From CAZMNY01 sp964567745 (GTDB lineage Bacteria > Planctomycetota > Planctomycetia > Pirellulales > Pirellulaceae): 64,000 nt of DNA. Made by a program: the position numbers and the translations under genes. Positions 14,869 through 24,854 of this stretch are shown here, one piece after another (within the stretch, counting starts at the first letter, position 1; each line of letters starts with the position of its first letter). Where the stretch lies: positions 11,051 to 75,050 of the forward strand of contig CAZMNY010000043.1 of the NCBI GenBank assembly GCA_964567745.1, given 5' to 3'. Below the pieces are notes generated by a model that saw nothing but the letters and a program-made list of their open reading frames with translations, was not told the DNA's origin and did not search any database.

Positions 14869-17800
14869 TCATTCTGCTTTCTTGCCTAGGAAGGCGTGGA
14901 CCTTGCCGTCTTTGGTCGTGACAAAGAGACGTCCGTGAGCTGCGGCCATGCCATCCCACACAGGCGGCGCGTTGAGCTTGAACTGCTTGACCAGTTTTCC
15001 ATCGTCTTTGTTCACAGCAACCAGGATCCCTCCGTGCTGACCGTCGAGCGCTTCGTCCTGTTTCTTCAAGAGCTTCTGGACGGTTGGGTCGCCCACCGTC
15101 AGTTTCTTAAACGTCTCCTCTTCGTCGATCACATCGGGCGAGCCGGCGACGAAAAGCGCAGACGGTGTCGAGACCATCGCCTGGGCGTAGATGGGCAGAT
15201 CGACCGCCCAGCGGTGTTTAACAAAGCTACCGGGCTGCGGACCCGACTTCGCTCGGAACCGAATCGCTCGACCGAATTTGCCTGGCACTGGCGTCGCGCC
15301 TTGAACCTTGGCCTTGTGCCGAAATTCAGATGCGTCGGCCGCGGTGGCTTTATCGAATGAGCATTCCAAAACGACCGTCGCTCCTTCCGGCCGGTAGTCG
15401 TTGTCCTCAAATCGTCGCGCGATTTGCTCGTCGTTCAGAGACGTATGATAGATGCGAACTTCGTCGATCAGTCCGGTCAATCCCAAGGGACTCTTGTAGT
15501 TCCCGACGCCGCTGGCATCGTCGGCTCCGATTTGCAGACCTTGAAGCGGGTCGGCCTTGATCAGTCCGGGGGTTTGAGCTTGGCTGACGAGCTTGCCGTC
15601 GACATAGAAGCGGAGACTCCCATCGTCGACAACGCCAACGAGGTGAGTCCACTTGCCGGCGATTCGTTTTTTGCCGGGCGCGACGAATCGCTTGCTATCG
15701 AGGGCGACGACCAATTGCGGCACGCCTTTGCGGATCACGATGGCGTAACCGTTCTGTGGTCCGCCGCGAGCAACCACGACGCCTTGCGGGCGCTCGGCGT
15801 TGACCCAAGCCTCGATCGTAATCGGCACTCCAGCGGGGCTAAGCGACTTGGGTTTGCCGAAGTCGATCATGGAAACTTTGCCGCGCCCGCCCAAGCTTGG
15901 CGTCACCTCGGGCGGCTCTTTTCCGCTGGCGAACAGCTGGTGCTCGATTGTGGTCGTCCACTTGTAATACTGCGGCTTGCGAGCGAACCCATAAACCGAC
16001 TCGTCGTCGGCCACGAGGATGCGTCCCGAAGGCGCGTATTTGCCGGCTTGGTAGTACCCGTTGTGGCCGCCCGCGAAGTTCTTCCCAAAGACCCAATAGG
16101 ATCGGTGGAACCAATCGCCGTCGAGGAATCCCATCGGCGCGAATAGGTGTTTGAATTCGCCGCGCTGCGCGCCGCCATGTTCGGCCGCATTGCCCGAGAC
16201 GGGACCGAGACCCTGTCGGCGTCCCTGGTGATCGAATCGTTGCGACTTCATGTAGAGATAATGACCATCGCTGGAGAGAATGTCGGGAAGTCCGACAGGC
16301 ATTTGCAAAGTCGCAATGTTGTCTTGAAGCGGCTTGCCGGTCTCGGTATCCGTATCGCCGATCAAGGTTTCGCCAACCTGCTTACCCGTCTTGGCGTCGA
16401 GCGCTAACAATCGCATGCCGCCGTCGAGGAACGCGGAACGCCCGGCGACGCAGTAAACGACATCGCCTTCAATAAGCACGCTGCCGTGCACAGGCCAAAT
16501 CGATTCGAGCTGTTCGAACGCAACCGTTCTGCGGTCTTCCGGTGCCGCGCGATATCGCCAAATCAACTCGCCGTCCGTTACGCGAAGGCAATAGACCCAG
16601 CCGTCGACGCAGCCGAAAATGGCGCGCCCCTTGTCGATTGTCGGCGGTGAGTCGACGCGTCCGCCCGTCGTAAACGTCCACGACGTCTTGCCGCTCTTAA
16701 CGTCGATGGCGTGGACTTTGTGACGATCGATTTGGGCGACGAACACTTTTCCTTCGGCTGTCGTCAAAGCGGTCAGCCGCCCGCCCAGTTGCAGACTCCA
16801 ATCGGGAGCGAGCACAGCGGTCACGTTGGATTCGGTGTGCCCGTGCCTCGCCGCCCCGCCGCGATAAGTGCCCCAGTCCCCAGCCGCTGCGTTCGAAACA
16901 ACGGGCTGACCAAATGCGGGCCCTTTCTCCAATCGGCCGGCTTCGTCCACCTGTTGCGGCGGCGTCCAAGCTGAGGATGCCGGAGCGAGCGCATTCAACC
17001 CGTAGAGTTTGGCTTCGGGATAGCAAGCGCAATTGTGCGGCGGTGCATAAACCAAACCGTTGCAGGGCATGATTCCATAATGGCAACCGCCTCGGACCCA
17101 ATGGTGAATGTCCCAGTGCTGCTTGTTCACGTCAACGAACTCGATACCGGTCCGCGAAGGCATCAGGAACTTGTCCGTGGCTTTGGCGATATAACAGCGA
17201 TGGTGGAACCAGTATGTCTCGACGTCCGGGGGAAACTCTTGCTTGACCTCGCCAGTTTTCGGATCACGCCCAGTGAAGACGCCGCTGTCGCGACCGCTTG
17301 TCGTCGGCGCCGACCAAATCAACCCGCCGGCAACCAACAAGTCCTCTGGCGACTGGTAACCGCCGCGTGCATGCGGCGCCGACCAAACTTCCTTGCCGTC
17401 ATCCACCGCGTACGCGTGCATTAAGCGATCGCCGCCGGCAAACAGAACGACATCGTCGTAGAAAACGAGCTTGGGGCCAAAGTTCATCGTCAGCGAAGGC
17501 CTACGTTTCGCCGCCGTAGAATTCCATCGCGATTCACCGGTCTTGGCGTCGAGCGCCACAACCTTGCTGCCGTCGTAAAAGCAGACTCGGTTTTTGCTCG
17601 AGGCCATCGTCAGCGGCGCGATCAACGCATCGTGACTCCAAAGGACCTTGCCCGTGTCGGCGTCGGCCGCAACAATCCGTCGCGGTTTCTCATTCCATTG
17701 CCACTCCCTGGCAACTCGACCTTGATCGCCTACGTTGTGCAGCGGCTCGTAATTCGCCAATTCCGATACTCCAGGATTGGCCATGGCGTAAACCATGTTG

Positions 17801-18744
17801 TCGCGAACAATCAACTCCTCGGTCGATTCCGTCCCTGGGATCGTGCGAATCAATTCGCCCGTGGCGGCATCTAAAATGCTGACCGGTTGCCGAATTCCCA
17901 ATGTGACGTAAACGCGATCGCCGACCGCAACCAAACGCCGCGCGAGCTGAGTTGGACCGCTCTTCAGCGGCCAAAGATGGTTGTGCCAAGTCGGGATCGA
18001 TTTCTTCCAAAGGATCACGCCGTTGAACGCGTCACGAGCGACAAGCGTCCACTTCGAGGGGAGTTGGATCGAGATCCGAGAGCCCTCGTCCATGATGTAA
18101 AACAATCGATTCGAAGCGGATACCAATGCACTCATGCTCGCCATGCGATCGTGGTGCCTCGACCATCGCGGGCTGCCGAGCCATTGCAGTTGCCGTGGCG
18201 GGCCAACGACGTCGTCGTTCGCCACGGCGTTGCCGCTCGAGTCATGCAGGTAATGAGTCCATTCGTCGATGTTGGTTGGCCGGGGCTTGATCGTCTTCGA
18301 CCAGTTGCCGCCTCGCTTCTGCAGAATCACGCCTTCCGGCGCGACAACTCGGCTGATCTCTTCGTCACTCACCGACCCAGCCGTCTCGACGACCAACACG
18401 GTCACGATCGATTCAGCATAGGGCAGACGATTTCCGTCCCAAAGGTCGATCGACGCCTCGCCATAGCGCCCCGCTCGATCCACGTTGGCTCGTGCCGCTT
18501 TCAGTTCAGCCGCGTCTTGCGTCAGGCCGTGGACTAGATAGCTCGGTCGCCTCGCAAGTTCGGCAGTCAGGCGGCCGTCACCGCATCCGACGTGCACAAC
18601 CAATCCGCCCGATCGCCCAGCCAAAGTGAGCAACTCCTTCGCCGTCGTTGCCTCATCTGCGCCGCTAGCCGACGCACAAATCAAGCTCGTCAAACTCAGG
18701 AAAAAGATCAAAAACGAAGGCGCGGATCGGTGTGATCGAGACAT
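14869..18744 (-). CDS. Giant exported PQQ-propeller/LamG protein with methyltransferase-like domain
   Basis: 1291 aa. A signal peptide (SFLIFFLSLTSLICASASGA) is followed by a Rossmann-like segment with VVHVGCGDGRLTAELA, as in class I SAM methyltransferases. A long PQQ-type beta-propeller follows (repeats such as VVALDAKTGESRW, VHAIDVKSGKTSW and LLALDAKTGKQVG). A LamG/concanavalin-like domain lies at about 985-1140 (ITIEAWVNAERPQG, RFYVDGKLV, LIDEVRIYHTSLNDEQIARRF), and a short propeller return closes the protein. It probably sits in the periplasm or at the cell surface and binds polysaccharide or a redox partner. The methyltransferase fold in an exported protein is odd, since SAM is cytoplasmic. 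Confidence 0.8.
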   Translation of the reverse strand: MSRSHRSAPSFLIFFLSLTSLICASASGADEATTAKELLTLAGRSGGLVVHVGCGDGRLTAELARRPSYLVHGLTQDAAELKAARANVDRAGRYGEASIDLWDGNRLPYAESIVTVLVVETAGSVSDEEISRVVAPEGVILQKRGGNWSKTIKPRPTNIDEWTHYLHDSSGNAVANDDVVGPPRQLQWLGSPRWSRHHDRMASMSALVSASNRLFYIMDEGSRISIQLPSKWTLVARDAFNGVILWKKSIPTWHNHLWPLKSGPTQLARRLVAVGDRVYVTLGIRQPVSILDAATGELIRTIPGTESTEELIVRDNMVYAMANPGVSELANYEPLHNVGDQGRVAREWQWNEKPRRIVAADADTGKVLWSHDALIAPLTMASSKNRVCFYDGSKVVALDAKTGESRWNSTAAKRRPSLTMNFGPKLVFYDDVVLFAGGDRLMHAYAVDDGKEVWSAPHARGGYQSPEDLLVAGGLIWSAPTTSGRDSGVFTGRDPKTGEVKQEFPPDVETYWFHHRCYIAKATDKFLMPSRTGIEFVDVNKQHWDIHHWVRGGCHYGIMPCNGLVYAPPHNCACYPEAKLYGLNALAPASSAWTPPQQVDEAGRLEKGPAFGQPVVSNAAAGDWGTYRGGAARHGHTESNVTAVLAPDWSLQLGGRLTALTTAEGKVFVAQIDRHKVHAIDVKSGKTSWTFTTGGRVDSPPTIDKGRAIFGCVDGWVYCLRVTDGELIWRYRAAPEDRRTVAFEQLESIWPVHGSVLIEGDVVYCVAGRSAFLDGGMRLLALDAKTGKQVGETLIGDTDTETGKPLQDNIATLQMPVGLPDILSSDGHYLYMKSQRFDHQGRRQGLGPVSGNAAEHGGAQRGEFKHLFAPMGFLDGDWFHRSYWVFGKNFAGGHNGYYQAGKYAPSGRILVADDESVYGFARKPQYYKWTTTIEHQLFASGKEPPEVTPSLGGRGKVSMIDFGKPKSLSPAGVPITIEAWVNAERPQGVVVARGGPQNGYAIVIRKGVPQLVVALDSKRFVAPGKKRIAGKWTHLVGVVDDGSLRFYVDGKLVSQAQTPGLIKADPLQGLQIGADDASGVGNYKSPLGLTGLIDEVRIYHTSLNDEQIARRFEDNDYRPEGATVVLECSFDKATAADASEFRHKAKVQGATPVPGKFGRAIRFRAKSGPQPGSFVKHRWAVDLPIYAQAMVSTPSALFVAGSPDVIDEEETFKKLTVGDPTVQKLLKKQDEALDGQHGGILVAVNKDDGKLVKQFKLNAPPVWDGMAAAHGRLFVTTKDGKVHAFLGKKAE

Positions 18745-18973
18745 GGGCGACCAGTGCAGGTGGAGAGTTTGAGAATAGTTTTCAGTCGTTACTAATTCTC
18801 AACGCTGCACTCGACAGTTTCAACTCTCGTTGCGAAGTATTGGCCCTTTTCTCAATAGTAAAATCGTATTCAACCGTTGGTGAAACGGCGGAAATGTGGT
18901 CGCTAGGTTCGCTGGCAAGCGTAGCTACCGAGCGGCCGGAATCGTGATTCTTCGACATTGCCGAACGAAACCG
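18745..18973. other. Intergenic, no gene seen
   Basis: Between the convergent-side end of an unknown gene and the PQQ gene start. Only AT-richer sequence upstream of the PQQ gene, likely its promoter region; no defined boxes assigned. Confidence 0.4.
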
Positions 18974-19561
18974 CTATTTCGTATTCAACTTTTTGCGATT
19001 TGTTCTCACCACGATGGGATCCGACCAGATTGGCCAAACTGGGCCGAGTTGCCCGTTCGCGGTGACGTCGAGTTCGGGGCCCAGGCGAGGGAATCGATGC
19101 TGCTTGCTCGAGCGTTTAATCCGGAAGAAGTCGTCACGTGTCAGCTCGGCGAACTCATCTTGAAAACAGGCGTCGTAGGAAGTTTCAATCGCCTGAAAGA
19201 TCTGTCTCAACACGAATCGACTTCGCTCGGGCTTAGCTTCGAGCAACTGAGCGTTGGCGACTGCGGATGCTAAGTGTTGAGCGGCTATGGCGACGCTTTC
19301 CGAATTGGCGTCGGCAGCGTAAATCGCAGCTCGTTTGACGTCCCGCCAACCGACGGCAGCCGTCTCGCCATCAGCAAAAGCCGTCGCCGAACGAATAACT
19401 CGATCAATCGCCGCAACACAGTCGAGCCGCCCGCAGGCGTACTGCGTCTTAGCGCGTGCGACGCAACGAGCCGCCAAGCCGATCGCAGCTCGAATCGGCA
19501 GCAGCTTGAGTTGGCGAATCGACGGAAGCGGCTGGCTTTGGACGGGTGCTTGAGTGATCAT
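18974..19561 (-). CDS. Hypothetical Ala-rich protein
   Basis: 195 aa from ATG 19561, with GGGAG 5 nt upstream; the open frame reaches 19624, but the upstream part lacks a ribosome site. It is helical and Ala-rich in the middle (AAIGLAARCVARAKTQYACG, AADANSESVAIAAQHLASAVANAQLL), with a basic C-terminal end. No signal peptide, membrane segment or family recognised. It stands alone, divergent from the YTV gene. Confidence 0.6.
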   Translation of the reverse strand: MITQAPVQSQPLPSIRQLKLLPIRAAIGLAARCVARAKTQYACGRLDCVAAIDRVIRSATAFADGETAAVGWRDVKRAAIYAADANSESVAIAAQHLASAVANAQLLEAKPERSRFVLRQIFQAIETSYDACFQDEFAELTRDDFFRIKRSSKQHRFPRLGPELDVTANGQLGPVWPIWSDPIVVRTNRKKLNTK

Positions 19562-19905
19562 GAGTGGCTCCCTTGAGGGTGTTTCAAACTTGCTACACCC
19601 AATTGTTCGCCGAGCCCATGACACGTCCGGTCAAACCGCAACGGGTCGTCTCAAGAAATATCTCATTTCCTTTCCCTCACCTGTCAGCTCGGGGCCGCTG
19701 GCTCGTTGTCTTGACCGAATTCGGTTCGTGTGAGGGCGTTATAGACGGCTCCCAGCTCATACGCTCAAATCTGCCAAAATACCTACCGATCGCTTGCAAG
19801 CCCACCTAAAGTCACTAAATTACACATTCTTGCACAATCAATATATTCTTCTTATTCTTTGAGCTTGTCAAATTCGGTCTAAATTACGCAATTGGAGGCA
19901 CCGAG
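19562..19905. other. Divergent intergenic region upstream of YTV gene
   Basis: 344 bp, AT-rich near the YTV gene. Holds the candidate promoter at 19830-19858; nothing else recognised. Confidence 0.5.
19830..19858 (+). promoter_or_regulatory. Candidate sigma-70 promoter of YTV gene
   Basis: -35 TTGCAC, 17-bp spacer, -10 TATTCT in an AT-rich stretch, 47 nt before the ribosome site GGAGG of the YTV gene. Confidence 0.45.
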
Positions 19906-21129
19906 ATGATTCAACAATGGTCCGTTCGCTTAGGAGGAGTGGCCCTCACACTGGCCGCCACTTTCGCCGTGGCCGGTCAAGGTCAGGTTCAAAAAGGCGT
20001 TGCCGTCCCGAAGGGTGAAGCGGCGCAAAAGGGTGCTGCTGTTCAGGGACCTATTTGTGGACCTGTCGCGCCGACCGTCCAATACGTGACCCGAACCGTG
20101 ATGCGCCCCACCTACGTCACCGAGAAACGCACCGTCTGTGAGACTCAGTACAAGGCGGAAACGAAGACGCGCACCGTGCAGGTTTGCCGACAAGTGCCGG
20201 AAACCTCGCAAGTCGAGCAGAAGTACACTACTTACGATTACGTCCAAAAGTCGCGTGAAGAGCAGTACCAAGTCACCGTACCTGTCTACTCGACTGTAAA
20301 GCAGTCCTACGAGGTTCGGATTCCCGAGTGGAAGCAAGTCGAACGAACTTACCAAGTCCGAGTTCCGGTCTGGAGCACGGTCGAACGCGATATCACCGTA
20401 ATGGTGCCTCACCAGGAACAGCGACAGGGCATGCGAAACGTTTGGGTTACTGTTCCGGTCACCGTGATGAAAACAGTTTGCCGAGACAACGGTCACTTCG
20501 AGAATCGAGTCTCGACCGTTTGTGTCGCTCCCGTCGTGAGAGTCCATCACGGTTGTGGACGTCGCCACTGCGGCGGTTGTGCAACGTGCGTTGCAAGTTG
20601 TGCTCCGCAAACGGTGACGACGTGTCACCGAGTTTGGGTTCCCAACATCGTCACCGAGCAGGTTGCTGTCACGATTCAACGTTGTGAACTGAAGCAGCAA
20701 CTTTGCACGTACACGGCGACCGTTTGCCGACCGGAAACTCGCAAGCAATCCGTCAAGGTTTGCAACTACGAAACTCAGACCAAAACCCGAATGGAACGCG
20801 TTTGCGAATACCGAACTGAGACGAAAACGAAGGACGTCAAGACCTGTCGCTACGAAACTCAAACGAAGTCCCGAGTCGTCAATTACACCGAGTGCGTGCC
20901 GGTGCAGAAGACTCGAAAAGTGAACGTCACGACGTACAAGACCGTCGTCGAAGAACGCAAGGAAGATTACGTGGTTCACACGCCCGTTCAAGTCCAACGC
21001 GAGATCGACGTCACCGTTTGCCGTTTGGTTCCCGTCCAAGAGACCGTGGCGGTTAGCGCCTGCTGCACCATTGGCTGCGGCATCGGTCATCGTCGAATTC
21101 GACTCGGCGGATGCGGCACTTGCTATTAA
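19906..21129 (+). CDS. YTV-repeat cysteine-rich exported protein (planctomycete wall type)
   Basis: 407 aa, ATG 19906 preceded by GGAGG at 7 nt. A signal peptide (LGGVALTLAATFAVAGQG) precedes a mature part made of repeated Tyr/Thr/Val-rich strands such as YVTRTVMRPTYVTEKRTVC, VCNYETQTKTRMERVCEYR and VKTCRYETQTKSRVV. Cysteines recur every 15-30 residues. A His/Cys-rich insert HHGCGRRHCGGCATC lies in the middle and CGIGHRR near the end. This is the YTV family, known as cysteine-rich cell-wall proteins of Rhodopirellula-type planctomycetes. Disulfide or metal cross-linking in the envelope is likely. It has its own promoter and is not in an operon. Confidence 0.87.
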   Translation: MIQQWSVRLGGVALTLAATFAVAGQGQVQKGVAVPKGEAAQKGAAVQGPICGPVAPTVQYVTRTVMRPTYVTEKRTVCETQYKAETKTRTVQVCRQVPETSQVEQKYTTYDYVQKSREEQYQVTVPVYSTVKQSYEVRIPEWKQVERTYQVRVPVWSTVERDITVMVPHQEQRQGMRNVWVTVPVTVMKTVCRDNGHFENRVSTVCVAPVVRVHHGCGRRHCGGCATCVASCAPQTVTTCHRVWVPNIVTEQVAVTIQRCELKQQLCTYTATVCRPETRKQSVKVCNYETQTKTRMERVCEYRTETKTKDVKTCRYETQTKSRVVNYTECVPVQKTRKVNVTTYKTVVEERKEDYVVHTPVQVQREIDVTVCRLVPVQETVAVSACCTIGCGIGHRRIRLGGCGTCY

Positions 21130-21238
21130 GCCGCGATTGAGTCATCGTCGAGAGTGAGTACCCAGAGTCGAACTTCGCGAGAAGTTCGGCTCTTTTTGTT
21201 TGCGTCGCACGGATGGCGCGTCGGCAAACTGCTGCGCA

Positions 21239-21658
21239 TCAGGCGTTGCTGGGGCTCGGAGTTTCTTGAGCCATGTGCTGAGCGGCGTGGCCTTCCAATT
21301 CGGCGCGGATCGCGTCGATGGACTTAGCGTTGGCGGGAAGAAACGGGTTCTCGACCGACGCCACCAGCGTGCCGCCGATACGATATTTTCGTTCGCGTTC
21401 CCAGAAACCTTCGGTGCAATGCCGAATGCGAACCACCAATAGGTGACTCGCGTGAGTCGGATTGGCTAGCGCGACCAAAACCACGTTGCTTTCGATGGCG
21501 GTCTGACTAAAGAACGAGAAGCCTTTGGGGGACAGGTCCGATGTTTCGGAGACCACAAAATCCCTCATTCCAGGAATCATGTTCTCGCCAAATTCAGCCC
21601 AATAGATCGTACTTTCATACGAGATTTGGGCCTGCTGACGCCGTTCGATGCTCTTCAT
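21239..21658 (-). CDS. PilZ-like domain protein
   Basis: 139 aa. The block RRQQAQ near the start and VSETSDLSPKGFSFFS about 35 residues later fit the two-part PilZ pattern (basic motif, then D/NxSxxG). A beta-rich segment follows (NVVLVALANP, HLLVVRIRHC, KYRIGGTLVA). PilZ domains bind cyclic-di-GMP, but the first motif here lacks the canonical RxxxR, so binding is uncertain. No neighbours on the same strand. Confidence 0.55.
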   Translation of the reverse strand: MKSIERRQQAQISYESTIYWAEFGENMIPGMRDFVVSETSDLSPKGFSFFSQTAIESNVVLVALANPTHASHLLVVRIRHCTEGFWERERKYRIGGTLVASVENPFLPANAKSIDAIRAELEGHAAQHMAQETPSPSNA

Positions 21659-22132
21659 GGTTTTGCCCTAACCAAATTGGCGTTCTTCTCATGCCCGAAG
21701 AAGTATGGTGTCCCATTGGGGGGAGTCAAGCCAGTTTTCCGCCGCTCCGCAAAGCGACGCCTACCGAAGCCTATGCGGCTGAATTTTGAAGTCCTTGCGG
21801 CTTCTTTCTTTAGGCGCGCCGATGAGCGTCGACCAGTCCATTTGCTCGTAACAACACGACCAAGCCGCACAACCACGCGCAGAAACGCCGAAGCTGCGGG
21901 CGCCAAAACTCAGGACGTTACGCTTGCCTGAGCTGCGAGGTGATAGACGCGTCGTTCGGGCTCGCACGACTGGCTGCGACGGCGAGCGGCGCGGCCATCG
22001 CGGACCAAGGACTTGCGGTGTGGAAAAGCGAGTCCGTTTCCCGACGCCGGAACGTGCGCCCGCCGGGAGTGTAAGATAGACCGGTACGAATGACCGCGCG
22101 AGCTCGCTCAAACCAATGCCTGGGATCAGTGC
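21659..22132. other. Intergenic, no gene seen
   Basis: 474 bp between divergent genes. Short open frames on both strands lack ribosome sites and recognisable content; nothing else noted. Confidence 0.5.
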
Positions 22133-24520
22133 ATGGACTGGTTATCAAGTATTGCTTTGAAGTTGAACGACATCGTCTCGAGCCGGCGAGCGGTCGTGCT
22201 TTGCCTGATCGCAATAAGCGTGGTCATTGCCGGCGCCGCGGTGGTCAGCACGCCGGTGCAAACGTCCATCATGCGGGGGTTGCTTCCCAGCGATTATGAA
22301 TACGAACAATACAAGACTCAGGCGGAAACGTTCGGCGTCAACTCCGACGACCTCATTTTCGTGGCCATTGATGAGGGCGAATCGATCTTCCGAGCGGATA
22401 CGCTCGACGCGACGCGACAGTCAGTCGCCAAAGTTGAGGCGTTGCCGGAAGTTGAACACGTCACAACGCTCGTCAACACAACGGCGTTGACGACGCCTTG
22501 GCGTTCTTCTTTGCCGGACGTCATCGCTAGAGCCACATTGCGGGCGACTCTGCTCAATGGGGAAACGCCCGACATCTCGGTCATGTCGCTGCCGGTATTT
22601 TGGCCCGAGTCGGACGAGGTGCGGGCCAAGTTGGACATGGCAAGCTTAGCGGACGCGGTCAAAAGCAGTCCGTTTGCCGCTGACTTTGTCTCGCGCGACG
22701 GCAAGGCCCAACTCATGATCGTTTTGCTCGCGAGCGACGCGCCTCGAGTTGGCGGCCAACCAGCTCGACTCACCGATCGCATTGAAGACTTGATTCGCTC
22801 GACAGGTCTTGGGCGAGCGGGGATTACATCGTCGGGAGTCATGGTCACCGAGAGCGCGATGTTTCGTGAAGTCAATCGAAACCTCGGCCTCTTATTGCCG
22901 ATCGGCGCCGTTGTGATTTGCGTCATTGTCTACGGCGTCTTTCATCGCGTTTCGCTGATTGTCCTAACGCTGGGGATTGCGATGGTGGCAATCGTCTGGT
23001 CGTTGGGTGCGGCGTCGTTCGTGTTCGGTCGGATGAGCCTGCTTGTAGCCGGCGCCCCGCTATTGGTGCTCGTCATTAGCACCTCCGACGTCATTCACAT
23101 TGCTTCGGCCCATTTGACTGAAATTGAAAAAGGCCGGCTGCCCGAAGTTGCACTGCGAAATGCGATCGGGTCGGTTGGCGGCGCCTGCGTGCTGACGAGC
23201 GCGACAACCTTCGTTGGCTTTCTATCACTCGCGTTCACTCCGTCCGCCAGTGTGCAGCATGTGGCCGTCGCGCTGTCGATCGGAGTCGCCAGTGCTCTGG
23301 TCTTAGCGTTGACCATCTCGCCGATTGTGTTGAGTCGACTGCAATCGCCGGCTCAACCGCACAAATCTCTGCTAGGCAAACTGTGCAACCGGCCGATTCG
23401 CTGGTTTGTCGACGGCTGCAAACGGGCCAGCCTGACCTACCCCCGCGCAGTGCTTATCGTCAGCGCCGTGCTCGTATTGGCCTGCATCGTGGGGATCAGT
23501 CGCATCGAATTGGATGTCGATTTTCCCGCTCGTTTTCCCAGCAACCATCGTGTGGGGCGTGGCGTCCGTGTGATGAATGATCGATTCCAGGGGGCCAATT
23601 CCATTGACTTGATCATTGACTACGCCGATTCGACCATGACGCTGGAACGGCTCGCCGATCTGGCCCGAATCGAAACAGCGCTCGGCCGTCTCCCAGAGAT
23701 TACTCGAGCCGCGACGCTGCCTCGCGTTCTCAATGCCGTCGACCGCTCACTCGGCTTCGATTCGAAACACGAGCGAACGCCGCAGCAATTGCAAGCGACC
23801 CTCAACATGCTCCGCTCGAGCGGCGGTCTCGAGCAAGTCGTCTCGGCCGACGGCCGCAAGATCCGAGTCGCTTTACAGATTGAAGCAACTCGAATCTTTG
23901 CCATCGCCGACCTCGCGCGTCGAGTCGAACGGATTGCCTCAGCGGAATTGGATGGGGAGGGAATGGCGACGGCTGCAGGCGGCTACATCGTTCTAGCCCG
24001 CGCATGCCAGTTGATTCTCCGCCGACAGACTCAGGGATTCCTGATTTGCTTCGCCACCGTCATGACCATCGTTGGCTTCGGGCTCCGCAGCACTCGACTC
24101 GCACTATTGTCAGTCTTCCCCAACATCCTTCCGTTGCTGTTGCTCGGCGGTCTTCTCGGCTTCATGTACGATGTGGTCGACACCGACATTCTCGCTGTCG
24201 CGATTGTCAGTTTTGGCCTGGCGGTTGACGACACGATTCACTTTCTCCACCGATACAAACACGAGCGTCGGGATTCGAGCGTCACTTGTAAGATCGCGTT
24301 GGAGCGAACGTTTGACTACACCGGCGTCTCCATCATTCGAACGACGGTCATACTCGGGCTAGGCCTCGCCCCCTTCGCCTGGTCCAACTACGTTTCCCTC
24401 TGGTTCCTCGGCACCTTCCTTGTCTTTGTCCTCGGCGCCGCCGTCATCGGCGACCTCCTCGTCCTACCCGCCACACTCCTCCTCTTCGACTCGCGACGAG
24501 AACTCGAAGGAAGCGATTGA
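22133..24520 (+). CDS. RND/MMPL-family exporter
   Basis: 795 aa. Layout is the usual RND one: a first membrane helix (AVVLCLIAISVVIAGAAVV), a large periplasmic loop, a five-helix block (LLLPIGAVVICVIVYGVF onward), a second periplasmic loop, and a second helix block. The proton-relay motif appears as FGLAVDDTIHFLHRYKHE in the second half. It belongs to the MMPL/HpnN-like lipid exporters rather than drug pumps, judging by length and the absence of an adjacent membrane-fusion gene. The substrate is unknown, and hopanoid or lipid transport is one option. ATG 22133 is preceded by GGGAT. It is monocistronic. Confidence 0.85.
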   Translation: MDWLSSIALKLNDIVSSRRAVVLCLIAISVVIAGAAVVSTPVQTSIMRGLLPSDYEYEQYKTQAETFGVNSDDLIFVAIDEGESIFRADTLDATRQSVAKVEALPEVEHVTTLVNTTALTTPWRSSLPDVIARATLRATLLNGETPDISVMSLPVFWPESDEVRAKLDMASLADAVKSSPFAADFVSRDGKAQLMIVLLASDAPRVGGQPARLTDRIEDLIRSTGLGRAGITSSGVMVTESAMFREVNRNLGLLLPIGAVVICVIVYGVFHRVSLIVLTLGIAMVAIVWSLGAASFVFGRMSLLVAGAPLLVLVISTSDVIHIASAHLTEIEKGRLPEVALRNAIGSVGGACVLTSATTFVGFLSLAFTPSASVQHVAVALSIGVASALVLALTISPIVLSRLQSPAQPHKSLLGKLCNRPIRWFVDGCKRASLTYPRAVLIVSAVLVLACIVGISRIELDVDFPARFPSNHRVGRGVRVMNDRFQGANSIDLIIDYADSTMTLERLADLARIETALGRLPEITRAATLPRVLNAVDRSLGFDSKHERTPQQLQATLNMLRSSGGLEQVVSADGRKIRVALQIEATRIFAIADLARRVERIASAELDGEGMATAAGGYIVLARACQLILRRQTQGFLICFATVMTIVGFGLRSTRLALLSVFPNILPLLLLGGLLGFMYDVVDTDILAVAIVSFGLAVDDTIHFLHRYKHERRDSSVTCKIALERTFDYTGVSIIRTTVILGLGLAPFAWSNYVSLWFLGTFLVFVLGAAVIGDLLVLPATLLLFDSRRELEGSD

Positions 24521-24745
24521 CGTCGGATAAAGAAGGCAGCGCGTCTTCGATCTCACAGCGTTTTCGCGTGAGCCCATTCCCAAGCGGCTGACGAAAGAGG
24601 GGGCACGCGGAGCCGCAAAGAACGCGAAGAAGAGAGTTTTATCCCGTCGATCATGTTGATCCTGTCCATACTTCACGTCCGTGTTTTGGACAGGTTGATC
24701 AATGGTTGGCAGGATGAAGAAGGCAGACCGTTGTCCTCACACTTC
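24521..24745. other. Intergenic, no gene seen
   Basis: Contains CCTGTCC/GGACAGG inverted arms around 24662-24695; otherwise nothing recognised. Confidence 0.4.
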
Positions 24746-24854
24746 CTAGTGCAGCGTCAACACTAAGAATTAGGATCCCAGTGTTTGTATCGTACGCCGC
24801 CAAGTCAAGTTACGCCGAAGCCAACCCCCATTTTTAGAGTTGACGCGGCACTAG
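24746..24854. repeat. MITE-like element, 109 bp
   Basis: Imperfect terminal inverted repeats of about 24 bp (CTAGTGCAGCGTCAACA... and complement of ...GTTGACGCGGCACTAG) with no coding capacity. A relative lies at 42423-42530 with the same CTAGTGC termini. Its right end shares CTAG with the next remnant. Confidence 0.65.

Noticed and set aside
19930..21090. 386-codon antisense open frame over the YTV gene
   Set aside because: Repetitive YTV codons create an open antisense frame; no start signal.
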